Below are positions 15,880-24,634 of a DNA stretch of 55,876 nucleotides, one piece after another. Each line of letters starts with the position of its first letter. The stretch's first letter is position 1. Position numbers and translations under genes: made by a program. The notes beneath the pieces are model-generated. The model was not told the DNA's origin, ran no database searches, and worked only from the letters and a program-made list of their open reading frames with translations. This stretch comes from Pigmentiphaga sp. NML080357. GTDB taxonomy: Bacteria; Pseudomonadota; Gammaproteobacteria; Burkholderiales; Burkholderiaceae_B. The DNA lies in the NCBI RefSeq assembly GCF_002188465.1, contig NZ_NINW01000017.1:1-55876 (forward strand). The letters run 5' to 3'.

Positions 15880-17175
15880 TCACGGCTGCGTGCACGCCAC
15901 GCGCCGCGTGGCCGACGCCGGCGTCGCCTTCAAGGTCAACGCCCAGAATGCGAGCGTCAACGCGCTGATGCCGGCACCCATCAGGCAAACACCCGTCCAG
16001 CCGGCATGCGCGTACACGATCGTCGAGAACGACGAGCCGAGCGCGCTGCCGATGGAATAAAACACCATGTAGGCGGCGGTCAGGCGGTTCTGCGCCTCGG
16101 GACGCACACGATAGATCATGCCCTGGTTGGTCACGTGGGTGGCCTGCAAGCCGAAATCGATCACGAAGACGCCGACGATCAGCCATGCTATCGAATGCGG
16201 CAACAGCGAGATGGGCAGCCACGCCAGAAGCATGAGGCCGAGCGCGATGCCGGTCGTGCGCTGGCCATGGCCCTGGTCGGCCCAGCGCCCCGCCCTCGCG
16301 GCCCCCAGGGCGCCCGCCGCGCCGGCCAGGCCGAACAGGCCGATTGCCGTATGCGACAGCGAGAACGGCGGCGCGCTCAGCGGCAGCACCAGCGGCGCGA
16401 GCAGCGTCGTGATGTTGGCGAAGATCAGCATGGCGATGATCGCGCGTATGCGCAGCACGGGCTCCTCGACGAAGAGCGTCAGGAGCGAACCGATCAGCCG
16501 CGGATACGATATCGACGCCCGTGGCCGTTGCTGCCGCGGCAACGTCTTGTACAACAGCGCCGCGATTACCAGCGTCAGGATGGCGGAGACAATGTAAACC
16601 GTACGCCATCCGGATAGATCGGTCAGGGCCCCCGCAACCGTCCGGGCCAACAGGATGCCGAGGACGATCCCGCTCGTGACCACGCCCACCACTTGTCCAC
16701 GCGCGGCGGGCTGCGCCAGGCTTGCCGCATAGGCGACCAGCGCCTGCGTGACGACCGCCAGCAACCCGACCGCCGCCATCGACGCGAGCAGCATCGCGCC
16801 GGAGCCCGACAGGCCGACGCACAGCAGGGCCAGCACGGACAGCAGCGATTGGCCAATGATGAGTTTGCGCCGGCCCACGAGATCGCCCAACGGCACCAGC
16901 AGCACGAGTCCCAGGCCGTAGCCGAGCTGGGTCGCTCCCACGATGAGGCCCGCCAGCGTGCGCGACAGCCCCAGGTCGTCCGCCATCACGTCGAGCAGAG
17001 GATGCGCGAAATAGGCGTTCGCCACGGCCAGCCCGCTCGCCACCGCGAACAGCAGCGTCACCGGCCGCGTCAGCGACAGAGCGGTCGGCGCGGCTGCCTC
17101 GCCACTTGGCGCGGGGTGCCCGGGCGGAACATCGGCTTGCACGGCGCCGGCGGGCGCCCTTCCCTTCGAATCCAT
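15880..17175 (-). CDS. MFS transporter (drug-efflux type)
   Basis: 431 residues from the ATG at 17175, with GAGG 7 bases upstream. Twelve hydrophobic segments are seen. The MFS signature GDLVGRRKLIIGQSL lies between helices 2 and 3. The N-terminus is a hydrophilic tail of about 35 residues. The family (YgaY/NepI/AraJ-like) exports small molecules. It is divergent from an HxlR regulator gene across a 108-base region with a perfect dyad, which suggests inducible efflux. Confidence 0.86.
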   Translation of the reverse strand: MDSKGRAPAGAVQADVPPGHPAPSGEAAAPTALSLTRPVTLLFAVASGLAVANAYFAHPLLDVMADDLGLSRTLAGLIVGATQLGYGLGLVLLVPLGDLVGRRKLIIGQSLLSVLALLCVGLSGSGAMLLASMAAVGLLAVVTQALVAYAASLAQPAARGQVVGVVTSGIVLGILLARTVAGALTDLSGWRTVYIVSAILTLVIAALLYKTLPRQQRPRASISYPRLIGSLLTLFVEEPVLRIRAIIAMLIFANITTLLAPLVLPLSAPPFSLSHTAIGLFGLAGAAGALGAARAGRWADQGHGQRTTGIALGLMLLAWLPISLLPHSIAWLIVGVFVIDFGLQATHVTNQGMIYRVRPEAQNRLTAAYMVFYSIGSALGSSFSTIVYAHAGWTGVCLMGAGISALTLAFWALTLKATPASATRRVACTQP

Positions 17176-17188
17176 CGCAACCTCGTCA

Positions 17189-17209
17189 TTGGTTTTATAA
17201 CGAAACCAA
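17189..17209. promoter_or_regulatory. Candidate HxlR operator
   Basis: TTGGTTT (17189-17195) and AAACCAA (17203-17209) make a perfect 7-7-7 dyad 14 bases before the MFS start. A second, partial copy (cggttttataatgc, 17227-17240) lies toward the HxlR gene and shares the ggttttata core. This arrangement fits a repressor acting on both divergent promoters. Confidence 0.7.
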
Positions 17210-17283
17210 AATGACGATACCGAATTCGGTTTTATAATGCAACAATTATCCGAAAACCCCGCCAATGCTGCCGGAGCTGCACG

Positions 17284-17757
17284 ATGGTCGGACGAAAAAG
17301 CCTGAAGGGCGACTACTGCCCCAGCGCCCGCGCCTTGGATGCGATCGGCGACTGGTGGTCGCTCCTGATCGTGCGCGATGCCTTCGATGGCTTGACGCGA
17401 TTCAGCGAATTCCAGAAGAGCCTGGGCATCGCCAAGAACATCCTCTCGGACCGCCTGCGGACCCTGACCGCGCGTGGAATCCTGGAACTCGTGCCCGCTG
17501 CCGAAGGCGGCGCGCGCATGGAGTATCGCCTGACCCCGATGGGGCGGGACCTCTTCCCCGTGATGGTCGCCCTCCGGCAATGGGGCGAACGGCACCTGTA
17601 CGAACCGGACGAAGAACATTCCGTTCTGGTCGATCGGGAAACCGGCCAGCCGGTGCGGCTCGACGTCCGGGCGCAGGATGGCCGGGAAGTGGGCCCCGAC
17701 GACACCGTGATCCTGCGGGTTCCGGAGCAGACTGACGAGGAACCTGGCCAGCGCTAG
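17284..17757 (+). CDS. HxlR-family transcriptional regulator
   Basis: 157 residues. The family core is KGDYCPSARALDAIGDWWSL with the conserved N-terminal Cys12. FQKSLGIAKNILSDRLRTL forms the winged helix. The C-terminal tail of about 45 residues is longer than the minimal domain. HxlR proteins with this Cys sense electrophiles or quinones in several bacteria. Its target is very probably the divergent MFS gene. It overlaps the converging lipoprotein gene by four bases. Confidence 0.88.
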   Translation: MVGRKSLKGDYCPSARALDAIGDWWSLLIVRDAFDGLTRFSEFQKSLGIAKNILSDRLRTLTARGILELVPAAEGGARMEYRLTPMGRDLFPVMVALRQWGERHLYEPDEEHSVLVDRETGQPVRLDVRAQDGREVGPDDTVILRVPEQTDEEPGQR

Positions 17758-18485
17758 CGCACCGGCAGAAAGGAAAACAGAAAGAGGTTCTGGGCGTAGT
17801 TGATGCCCAGCCGCCGCGAGTTCTCGCCCAGCAGGTTCGCGATCAGGTCCAGGCGTCCGATGATCGCCCCGAACTCGCGCTCGAAGCTCAGGTTCACCTG
17901 CGTGTCCGTCCATTCGTTGGCCAGCAGCAAGGGAGCTCCCTGCGCATCGCGGCGGCTGCCGAGCAGCCAGGCAGCCGCTTCGACGTTGCGGGCGGCGTTG
18001 TAGACGCGTTCGCCATCGAGCAGGTCGAAGGCGTAGAAGCGCGTCTTGCCGTCATGGGCCGTGACGATGGTGTCGGCCATCCCGTAGATGAACGCGGCGA
18101 CGCGGTCGCCGGTGTAGGCGGGATCGAGCGATACGGCAAGGATCTCGATATCGCGCAATCCCTCCAGGCCCGCGGGCGGCGTGCGGGCATCGATGGACAG
18201 GCGGACCGCTTCGGCCGCGGCCGCGAGACTCGGCTTGCCGGACTTGCGCCATTCGCGCGGATTCCGCTTGTAGAGCTTGGTCATCAGAGACATCAGGCTC
18301 GACAGGTTGTCGCGCATGGCGATGGTCAACGTCCGGTTGAAATCCGTCTGCGCCATCTGGTCCGAGGACATTTCCTCGGTGCCGCGCGCGTCGTGGCCCG
18401 CGCGCGGCAATGCTGGGTACTGGGCACAGCCCGCCACGATGGCGCACGCCACCGCGATCGCGCCGGCCTTCCTGAGACGGGTCAT
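17754..18485 (-). CDS. Lipoprotein of unknown function
   Basis: 243 residues from the ATG at 18485. The signal peptide MTRLRKAGAIAVACAIVAGC has its lipobox at AGC, so the protein should be lipid-anchored in the envelope. The rest is soluble and rich in charged helices, ending NLLGENSRRLGINYAQNLFL. No enzyme motif is recognised. It follows the MscS-type channel gene by 46 bases in the same direction, so they are probably co-transcribed. Confidence 0.75.
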   Translation of the reverse strand: MTRLRKAGAIAVACAIVAGCAQYPALPRAGHDARGTEEMSSDQMAQTDFNRTLTIAMRDNLSSLMSLMTKLYKRNPREWRKSGKPSLAAAAEAVRLSIDARTPPAGLEGLRDIEILAVSLDPAYTGDRVAAFIYGMADTIVTAHDGKTRFYAFDLLDGERVYNAARNVEAAAWLLGSRRDAQGAPLLLANEWTDTQVNLSFEREFGAIIGRLDLIANLLGENSRRLGINYAQNLFLFSFLPVR

Positions 18486-18531
18486 GCGGATTCCGTTTTT
18501 CGCGTTGCCGCGAGAATAACCCATTGGACGC

Positions 18532-21015
18532 TCAGGCCGGCGACCGCGCTCCTTCGCCCGGCGACTCCCCTCCCTCATCCACGGCCTTGTCCAGTTCGTT
18601 GCCCAATACATCGCCGGAGGGCCTGGCACGTTCGGCGGCCAGTCCGCGCAGCGTATGTCCGGGCGCGCGCGCGAGCCCCGGCTCGCCGGGCTGCTCGGCT
18701 TGCAGCACGACATTCGCCGGCGGCGCGTAACCCTCTTTGTCCTGTCCGAAATACACCACCATGTGCGGATACGGCAGCTCGATGCCGGCCGCGGCGAAAT
18801 GCTTCTTCACCAGCCGGTTGTAGCCGCGCTGCACGGCCCACTGCATGCCCGGCTTGGTCTTGATCAGCACGCGTATGGTGGCGCCCTTTTCGTTGACGGC
18901 CGTCACGCCCGGAATGGTGATGTCCTCCAGGATCTCGGGCGCCAGCACCTCGTCGGTCATCAGCTCGGCGAAGGCATTGCGCAGGTGCTGCATGGCGTCG
19001 TCCACGCTTTCCCGGTGCGAGATGGTGTACTCGCCCAGGTGATAGGAGAAGTCCCGCATGTGATTGGCCACCACGTCCACCGACGAGAACGGCACCAGGT
19101 GGTAGCCGCCGTCCAGCGTGCGTATGCCCACCGACCGGATCGTCATTTTCTCGACGGTGCCGAACACGCCGGCCACCTGCACGACGTCGTTCTCGTTCAT
19201 GCCGTTCTCGAGCTGGATGAAGACGCCGGTAATGATGTCCTGCACGAGTTTCTGGGCGCCAAAGCCCACGGCCAGCCCGACCACGCCGGCGCCGGCGATC
19301 AGCGGCGCCACGTCGATGCCGATCTGCGACAGCACCACCATGACGGTCATCGTCACGATCACGATCAGCGCGGCATTGCGGAACAGCGAAAGCAGCGTCT
19401 TCTCGCGCGCGGTGGGCATCGCCCCGCCTTCCCGCAGGTTCAGCCGGTGCTCGATGATGCTGGCGACCACCGTCCATGCCAACGCCGCGATCAGCAGCAC
19501 GATAGCCACATTCACCGCCACGCCGATGGCGGCCGCGCCGGCGCCCGAAGCGATCCAGTGCGACAAGTCGAACGCGCGCCAGGCGTCCAGGACCAGCAGC
19601 AGGACGACGACGCGCACTACCCAGCCGGCGATCCGCAGCGCCGCCGGGACATACGAATTCAGCCGGCTCTCGAGCATGGGCAGGCGCGCGCGCAATTCGT
19701 CCGACACGCGTATGGGCTTGGCCAGCAGCGCGTTCAACAGGACGATGGCCAGGCTGCCCACGCCCATCGCCAGCAGGGTCTGCAGCGTGGCTGCGACCAT
19801 GAAGGGCAGCGCATTGGTCGGATCGATCTGGCTGACCACCAGGAGCACGGAAAAATAGCCGATGCCCAGCCAATGCCAGATCCGCGCCAACAGGCGCGGC
19901 GACGTGCCCAGGAACGTCGCCGTGCGCGATCCGCTGCGCTCGAGCTTCTCGCGCACGCGCAGGCGATTGCGCCAGATGACGCGCACCGCGTAGACGTAGA
20001 CGCCCAGCATGATGACCAGTCCCGTCAGCCGGCCCAGGGCCGGGGACAAGGCGGCGGACACCACCGGGTCGACCAGCATCGTCCCATAGCCCGCCGCCAT
20101 GACCAGCACGATCAACCACCCGTTCCAGTACCTGGCCATGTCGTCCGACATCGGCAGCAGGCGCAAATGCGGATGCCGCGTCGAAAACACCGTACGAACC
20201 AGGACCTTGGTGATCTCGACCGCCAGGAAAGCTTTGAGGAACACCGCCACCAGCGGATCGACCGCACCGCCTCCGGGACCGCCATACACGCCCACGCCGT
20301 AGGCCGCCGCGGCGGCCAGCAGCACCACCAGCACGTCGATGATCAAGGCGCCGACGATGGCGCCCGCGCGGCGGTAGAGCACGTGCATGCCGACCGGCAC
20401 GCCGGCCCGGGGCGACGCCGTGGCGTCCCATCCCAGGCTGGCCACCCAGTTGTCGATACGCCGATAGATCCATAGCGCGATCAAGCGCATCAGCACGAAG
20501 GCCACGACGGCGGTCGCTGCCGCCACGGCCAGCCTGCGCAAGGCTTGCGCCGTCTCGCCGCTCGCCAGGCGCAGTCCATCGCCCGCCACCGCCGCCTTTA
20601 TGTCCGCGGCTCCCTGTGCCAGGTCGGACACCAGCCCCGAAAGGAAGCGCTGCGTACCGTCGGCAAGGCGCTCTCGCCATGTCGGACCGTCCGGGTCGGC
20701 GGCCGCGCCGGACGCCGGCCTTGCCTGGGCCTGTGCGGAAGCCGGCTCGTGCGCGCGCAATTGGTCGATGAGCGCCTGGCGGCTTTCGGGGTTCTCGAGC
20801 AGGTCCGCCAAGGCGGCCGGCGTCGGGGTCGACACCGATGATGCGCCCTCGGCTTGAGCCGCCATCGCGACGCGGCTCGCGGCCAGCGCGAATACCAGGC
20901 ACAACAGCAAGGCGACGTGGACCGACCAGGGCTTCGACAGCCTGCGACGACTCAGCGAAACGTCGCGGTTTGATTGCAAGGGAAGAATGGATGCTGTCGT
21001 TGCGAGTCGAACCAC
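18532..21015 (-). CDS. Mechanosensitive ion channel, MscS superfamily (YbiO-like size)
   Basis: 827 residues from the GTG at 21015, which has GGAG 8 bases upstream. An N-terminal signal segment (about 30-53) is followed by a periplasmic stretch and about ten membrane helices. The MscS core lies at about 530-770. The pore helix and its continuation read LIAGAGVVGLAVGFGAQKLV and DIITGVFIQLENGMN, then the beta domain. Length and layout match E. coli YbiO. It opens under membrane tension at hypo-osmotic shock. The C-terminus is a charged tail. Confidence 0.88.
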   Translation of the reverse strand: MVRLATTASILPLQSNRDVSLSRRRLSKPWSVHVALLLCLVFALAASRVAMAAQAEGASSVSTPTPAALADLLENPESRQALIDQLRAHEPASAQAQARPASGAAADPDGPTWRERLADGTQRFLSGLVSDLAQGAADIKAAVAGDGLRLASGETAQALRRLAVAAATAVVAFVLMRLIALWIYRRIDNWVASLGWDATASPRAGVPVGMHVLYRRAGAIVGALIIDVLVVLLAAAAAYGVGVYGGPGGGAVDPLVAVFLKAFLAVEITKVLVRTVFSTRHPHLRLLPMSDDMARYWNGWLIVLVMAAGYGTMLVDPVVSAALSPALGRLTGLVIMLGVYVYAVRVIWRNRLRVREKLERSGSRTATFLGTSPRLLARIWHWLGIGYFSVLLVVSQIDPTNALPFMVAATLQTLLAMGVGSLAIVLLNALLAKPIRVSDELRARLPMLESRLNSYVPAALRIAGWVVRVVVLLLVLDAWRAFDLSHWIASGAGAAAIGVAVNVAIVLLIAALAWTVVASIIEHRLNLREGGAMPTAREKTLLSLFRNAALIVIVTMTVMVVLSQIGIDVAPLIAGAGVVGLAVGFGAQKLVQDIITGVFIQLENGMNENDVVQVAGVFGTVEKMTIRSVGIRTLDGGYHLVPFSSVDVVANHMRDFSYHLGEYTISHRESVDDAMQHLRNAFAELMTDEVLAPEILEDITIPGVTAVNEKGATIRVLIKTKPGMQWAVQRGYNRLVKKHFAAAGIELPYPHMVVYFGQDKEGYAPPANVVLQAEQPGEPGLARAPGHTLRGLAAERARPSGDVLGNELDKAVDEGGESPGEGARSPA

Positions 21016-21120
21016 TAGGAGGTCTCCGGATCGGGAAAACAGATATCTTGGCGAAGCATGGCGCGGCCCTGCCCCGGGCTGCGCCGGGACAGGGTAAAAC
21101 AGCCTGCGCGAGGAAACAAA

Positions 21121-21981
21121 TCAAGTGCGGGCCACCAGCAGCTCTTCCGCATTGGCCGGCGGCCGCAAGCCGTCCGTCCGGCCCGCGAAGTAGCGCTGGG
21201 TCAGCTCGGCCGCCGACACGTGCCGGCTTTCGCCAAAGCCTGCTTCGCGGGCCAGAGCCAGGATTTCGGGTGGCGAGAAAAAGCTCAGGAACGGCGTGCC
21301 GCTGGCTTGCGCGCCCTTCACCGCCATCTCCAGTCCCGGGCGCACGTCGGGGTCGGACAGCTCCAGCGGCAGCAGGAAGGTCATGGCGAACGTCGAGCCC
21401 GGCGCCAGCGCCGCGACTTGGCGCAGCGTCGCCCGATTCGCATCTTTCGTCAGATACATGCTCACGCCCGTGGACACCACGACCGCCGGCTTGCCGGCAT
21501 CGAAGCCCGCCGCCAGGAGCTGGTCCAGCCAGGATTGGCCCGCCTCGAAATCGACCGGCACGAACCGCAGCCACTCCGGGACACCGAAACCGAGCTCGGT
21601 CAGGCGCTGGCGTTTCCATGCCTGGGGACCTGGCCGGTCGATTTCGAATATCTTGAGGCGGGACGCCACTTCCGGCTTGCGTTGCGCGAAGCTGTCCAGG
21701 CCGGCCCCCAGGATGACATACTGGCCCAACCCGCGGCCCGCCTGCTCCACCACCAGGTCCTCGATGAAGCGGGCGCGCGCGACGATGGAAGCGCGAAAGG
21801 GCCGCGTGAATTCCTGGTCCATGTCTCCGCGGCGCTGCCAGCCCTGCTCCGGGGCCAGCAGCTGAAGACCGACCTTGTCTTCCAGCACATGGGGCGGCGG
21901 ATCGATTTCCACATGCAGGGCGCGCCACAAGGCAACCCGCGCCGCCGTGCTGTCCGGTATTGCATCTTGCTCGTCGCTCAT
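21121..21981 (-). CDS. Class I SAM-dependent methyltransferase, LCM/TIGR00027 family
   Basis: 286 residues. The SAM-binding motif YVILGAGLDSFAQR lies at about 89-102, the acidic loop FEIDRPG at about 117 and VVVSTGVSMYLT at about 168. These are typical of the leucine-carboxymethyltransferase-like group of O-methyltransferases. The substrate is unknown. It is the third gene of a leftward operon with a VOC protein (10 bases upstream) and a ribbon-helix-helix regulator. Confidence 0.83.
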   Translation of the reverse strand: MSDEQDAIPDSTAARVALWRALHVEIDPPPHVLEDKVGLQLLAPEQGWQRRGDMDQEFTRPFRASIVARARFIEDLVVEQAGRGLGQYVILGAGLDSFAQRKPEVASRLKIFEIDRPGPQAWKRQRLTELGFGVPEWLRFVPVDFEAGQSWLDQLLAAGFDAGKPAVVVSTGVSMYLTKDANRATLRQVAALAPGSTFAMTFLLPLELSDPDVRPGLEMAVKGAQASGTPFLSFFSPPEILALAREAGFGESRHVSAAELTQRYFAGRTDGLRPPANAEELLVART

Positions 21982-21991
21982 GGCCGCGGCC

Positions 21992-22342
21992 TCACTTGTC
22001 CGTCTTGGCCGGGGCCTGCAGCCGCCAGATGCGCCCGTCGGGATCGCGCACCGTCATTTCCCTCGTGCCCCAATGAGTATCCTCGAACGGCGTGACCACA
22101 TCGACGATGGGCTCGGGCCGGAAGGCATCCTCATCGGGCACCTTGAGCACGGCTTGCATCTCGGGCTTTTCGCTTGCCGGCACCTCGGCGATGAACAGAT
22201 AAGGGCCGTCGCCGCTGCGAAGCTGCCCCGAGTTGTGGTCGGTCTCGAACTCGAGGGTAAAGCCCAGCGCCTGGAAGAACTTGGCCGCCTTGCCCCAGTT
22301 GTGAGTGGTCAGGAACACGGCCTCGATCCGCTCGGATTGCAT
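21992..22342 (-). CDS. VOC (glyoxalase/bleomycin-resistance) family protein
   Basis: 116 residues, a single VOC domain with two beta-alpha-beta-beta-beta halves: IEAVFLTTHNWGKAAKFFQA and later TREMTVRDPDGRIWRLQ. The family includes metal-dependent lyases, dioxygenases and drug-binding proteins; the reaction is not predictable. It starts one base after the stop of the ribbon-helix-helix gene and precedes the methyltransferase gene. Confidence 0.83.
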   Translation of the reverse strand: MQSERIEAVFLTTHNWGKAAKFFQALGFTLEFETDHNSGQLRSGDGPYLFIAEVPASEKPEMQAVLKVPDEDAFRPEPIVDVVTPFEDTHWGTREMTVRDPDGRIWRLQAPAKTDK

Positions 22343-22343
22343 G

Positions 22344-22520
22344 TCATTTCTCCTTTCTGGTTGATCGCCGCTCGGGCTGCCGCGCGTCCAGATAGGCGCG
22401 CAACGCTTCAGCCACCAGGGCCGAGAGAGACGACTCCGACTCGATGGCGTGATGCTTGACCCGCCGGATCAGGCTGACCGGCAGGTACACATTGAATTGC
22501 TTGACGTCTTCATCCGCCAT
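22344..22520 (-). CDS. Small ribbon-helix-helix (CopG/ParD-like) protein
   Basis: 58 residues: the ribbon [20 protein letters not shown] followed by the helix [20 protein letters not shown] and a basic tail. This is the complete RHH fold (beta strand, helix A, helix B). RHH proteins bind DNA as dimers and autoregulate. No toxin gene accompanies it; instead VOC and methyltransferase genes follow, with an AAGGAG ribosome site inside its last codons serving the VOC gene. It is most likely the local repressor of this operon. Confidence 0.8.
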   Translation of the reverse strand: MADEDVKQFNVYLPVSLIRRVKHHAIESESSLSALVAEALRAYLDARQPERRSTRKEK

Positions 22521-22534
22521 GGCTGCCCTGATTG

Positions 22535-22554
22535 CTAGATTGCTAGCATTCTAG
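22535..22554. promoter_or_regulatory. Triple CTAG repeat, candidate RHH operator
   Basis: CTAG occurs at 22535-22538, 22543-22546 and 22551-22554, exactly 8 bases apart, in the context attgctag. It starts 14 bases upstream of the RHH gene's ATG. CTAG is a rare tetramer in such genomes. An 8-bp spaced array of identical palindromic half-sites is what cooperative CopG/MetJ-like RHH dimers bind (MetJ boxes are 8-bp tandem repeats). Confidence 0.65.
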
Positions 22555-22658
22555 AAAATCCCGGGCAGCCGGTCAATCCTGCGCCTGCCTAGCTGCCGGG
22601 ATGGAAAAAAGCGCAGGTCTGTCGCTTGCTGCTACCGGAATGCGCCCGTTCGGCGCAC

Positions 22659-22680
22659 AATGATATTGATTATCATTATT
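22659..22680 (+). promoter_or_regulatory. Fur box upstream of sodA
   Basis: The sequence aatgatattgattatcatta (22659-22678) matches the classical Fur consensus GATAATGATAATCATTATC at nearly all positions. It lies about 40 bases before the sodA ATG. Iron-bound Fur should repress sodA, so that the Mn enzyme is made when iron is short. Confidence 0.85.
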
Positions 22681-22718
22681 GTTTATTTCCGAACCGCGAG
22701 CTGATCCTGGAGGAACAA

Positions 22719-23330
22719 ATGGCTTACACCCTTCCCCCTATGCCGTACGCCTACGACGCGCTCGAACCCCACATCGATGCGCAAACCATGGAGATCCATC
22801 ACACCAAGCACCACCAGACATACGTCAACAACGTCAACGCGGCGCTGGAAGGCGCCAACCTGCCGTTTCCCCCCGTCGAAGCGTTGATCGCCGACATCGC
22901 CAAGCTGCCGGAGGCGGTCCAGGGACCGGTCCGCAACAACGGCGGCGGTCATGCCAACCACAGCCTCTTCTGGACCGTCATGGCGCCCAACGGCGGCGGC
23001 GAACCTCAAGGGAGACTAGCGACCGCCATCGATGGCGAACTGGGCGGCATGGACAAATTCAAGGATGCTTTCACCAAGGCCGCCGTCTCGCGCTTCGGCA
23101 GCGGCTGGGCATGGTTGAGCGTCACGCCCCGGAAAAAGCTGGTGGTGGAGAGCACGGCCAACCAGGACAGTCCTCTGATGACCGGCAACACCCCCATACT
23201 GGGGCTTGACGTGTGGGAGCACGCGTATTACCTGAAGTACCAGAACCGGCGGCCCGAATATATTTCCGCGTTCTACAACGTGATCAACTGGCCGGAGGTG
23301 GGTCGGAGATACGAAGCGGCGATGGCGTAG
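22719..23330 (+). CDS. sodA: Superoxide dismutase [Mn]
   Basis: 203 residues. The ATG at 22719 has GGAGGAAC just upstream; the open frame before it crosses the Fur box and is not coding. The sequence is close to E. coli Sod[57 protein letters not shown]. The metal ligands are H27, H81, D164 and H168. Residues that favour Mn over Fe, as in [10 protein letters not shown], are present. It is cytoplasmic and removes superoxide. Monocistronic, under the Fur box. Confidence 0.95.
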   Translation: MAYTLPPMPYAYDALEPHIDAQTMEIHHTKHHQTYVNNVNAALEGANLPFPPVEALIADIAKLPEAVQGPVRNNGGGHANHSLFWTVMAPNGGGEPQGRLATAIDGELGGMDKFKDAFTKAAVSRFGSGWAWLSVTPRKKLVVESTANQDSPLMTGNTPILGLDVWEHAYYLKYQNRRPEYISAFYNVINWPEVGRRYEAAMA

Positions 23331-23333
23331 GAC

Positions 23334-23349
23334 CCGCGGCAGGCCGCGG
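23334..23349 (+). terminator. GC-rich hairpin after sodA
   Basis: CCGCGG (23334-23339) and CCGCGG (23344-23349) form a 6-bp stem with a 4-base loop, four bases after the sodA stop. No T-run follows, so its role as a terminator is uncertain. It also lies just before the end of the leftward acetyltransferase remnant. Confidence 0.35.
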
Positions 23350-23356
23350 TGCCCGC

Positions 23357-23665
23357 TCAGTGCGGCAGGCCGGCTCCGGTCGCCGACCTGCGCGCCTCGT
23401 CGCATTCCTCGCACCGGGCCTCGGGCGGATGCAGGAAGATCAGCGGATCGCGCGCGAGGTGGCCGAGCGCCGTCGCCACGATGTCGCGCGACCGGACCAG
23501 GCGCGCCATGGCATGGCCGACCCGGCCTTTCCTCTGCAGCCCTTTTGCACCGAGCCAGGCATCGGCCAGACTGAAGCGCTCGCAGCAATGGTCGTTCTCG
23601 CGATAGTCGACGCGGACCGGCGAGCCGTGCTCGATAACCGTGCAATAGCGCGGCCCTGCCGCCAT
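23357..23665 (-). pseudogene. C-terminal remnant of an aminoglycoside 3-N-acetyltransferase (AAC(3)/antibiotic NAT family)
   Basis: About 100 residues, from PRYCTVIEHGSPVRVDYREN through DHCCERF, GRVGHAMARLVRSRDIV and DPLIFLHPPE to CEECDEARRS, match the C-terminal end of antibiotic acetyltransferases as I recall them. The N-terminal two thirds, including the acetyl-CoA site, are absent. Upstream, the luciferase-like gene continues in a different frame, so no start codon of its own exists. The junction lies between about 23650 and 23690. This is a deletion or recombination scar and cannot give resistance. Confidence 0.65.
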
Positions 23666-24573
23666 TCGCCCAACAGATCGATCAAGCCCTTTCGCCCGGT
23701 CTGCAGCAAAAAGCCGCCGCGCAACGGCGTGCGAGGATGGTCGGGATCTTCCACGAGGTCGATCCATTCATTGGTCATGTGCGGCCGGAACCCGCCATCG
23801 GGAATCTCGTCGCGCCACGCCCGTATCTTGCTTTCCAGTCGCTTCGGCCCTTGACGCGTATGCGATTCGCCGGGATAGGTCAGCCAGCCGTCCGCATGCT
23901 CGCCCAGCCATGAGAGCGCCTGTCCGGATGCGCCGGTCACTATCAGGGGAATGGCGCCCGCGACCGGCTTGGGCAGGAGCTCCACATTCTCGAGGCGCCC
24001 GAGCGGCGAATCGATCGCAGGCATGCCCGGCCGTATCAACCGCCGAAAGTAGTCCACGGCCTGCGCAAATCGCTCCCCTCGGGCACCGTGATCGATGCCG
24101 TACGCAGGGAACTCGACGGGACGGTCTCCCGAAGCAATGCCGAGCACCAGGCGTCCGCCGGAAAGATGATCGATGGTCGTTGCGGCCTTGGCCAGGTCGA
24201 TGGGGTGGCGCAGCGAGAAAATCGCGCTGCCGGTCGCCAAGGCCACATCCCGCGTCTTCGCCGCAAGGAATGCCAGATAGGAGAAGGAATCGAAAACCTG
24301 GCCTGCGTCGCCGAACGACGGATCGAACAGCGGGATGTCGCGCACCCATACCGCGGCGAACCCATGTGCATCGATCCGGCTCACGAGCTCTTCCTGGCCG
24401 GCAAACACGCGCATGTCGCCCTTATAGAAGCGCAACGGCAGAAAGACCCCCACGGTCAATTCCCCCGGCTTGAACATTCTCAGGTAGCCGCGGTGATGAC
24501 TGAACGCCTCCGACGACATGCCGGATGTGGAGGGCGGCGTCCGGGAGAGGCCGGGGTTGGGTGCGAAATTCAT
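23666..24573 (-). pseudogene. LLM-class (luciferase-like) oxidoreductase, C-terminally truncated
   Basis: The first about 302 residues are a BA3436-type flavin-dependent luciferase-like monooxygenase: MFKPGELTVGVFLPL, GFAAVWVRDIPLFDPSFGDA, LSGGRLVLGIASGDRPVEFP, GGFLLQTGRKGLIDLLGEW. Just after GEW the family sequence ends. The frame continues out of register through the acetyltransferase remnant to 23440, adding about 75 non-homologous residues. About 35-40 C-terminal residues of the barrel are lost, so activity is doubtful. The start is the ATG at 24573 or 24477. The divergent LysR gene at 24682 was probably its regulator. Confidence 0.75.
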
Positions 24574-24634
24574 ATAGTTTTCCTACAGTCTTGAGGTAGG
24601 CTAAGCTGCATCATGATCACCCTAATATCTGGCA

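Noticed and set aside
18575-21928. 1117-codon open frame on the minus strand across the MscS and methyltransferase genes
   Set aside because: It covers two well-supported genes in other frames, has no recognisable motif and no ribosome site.
22344-22520. Antitoxin of a type II toxin-antitoxin pair
   Set aside because: No toxin-like gene lies on either side; the linked genes encode a VOC protein and a methyltransferase.
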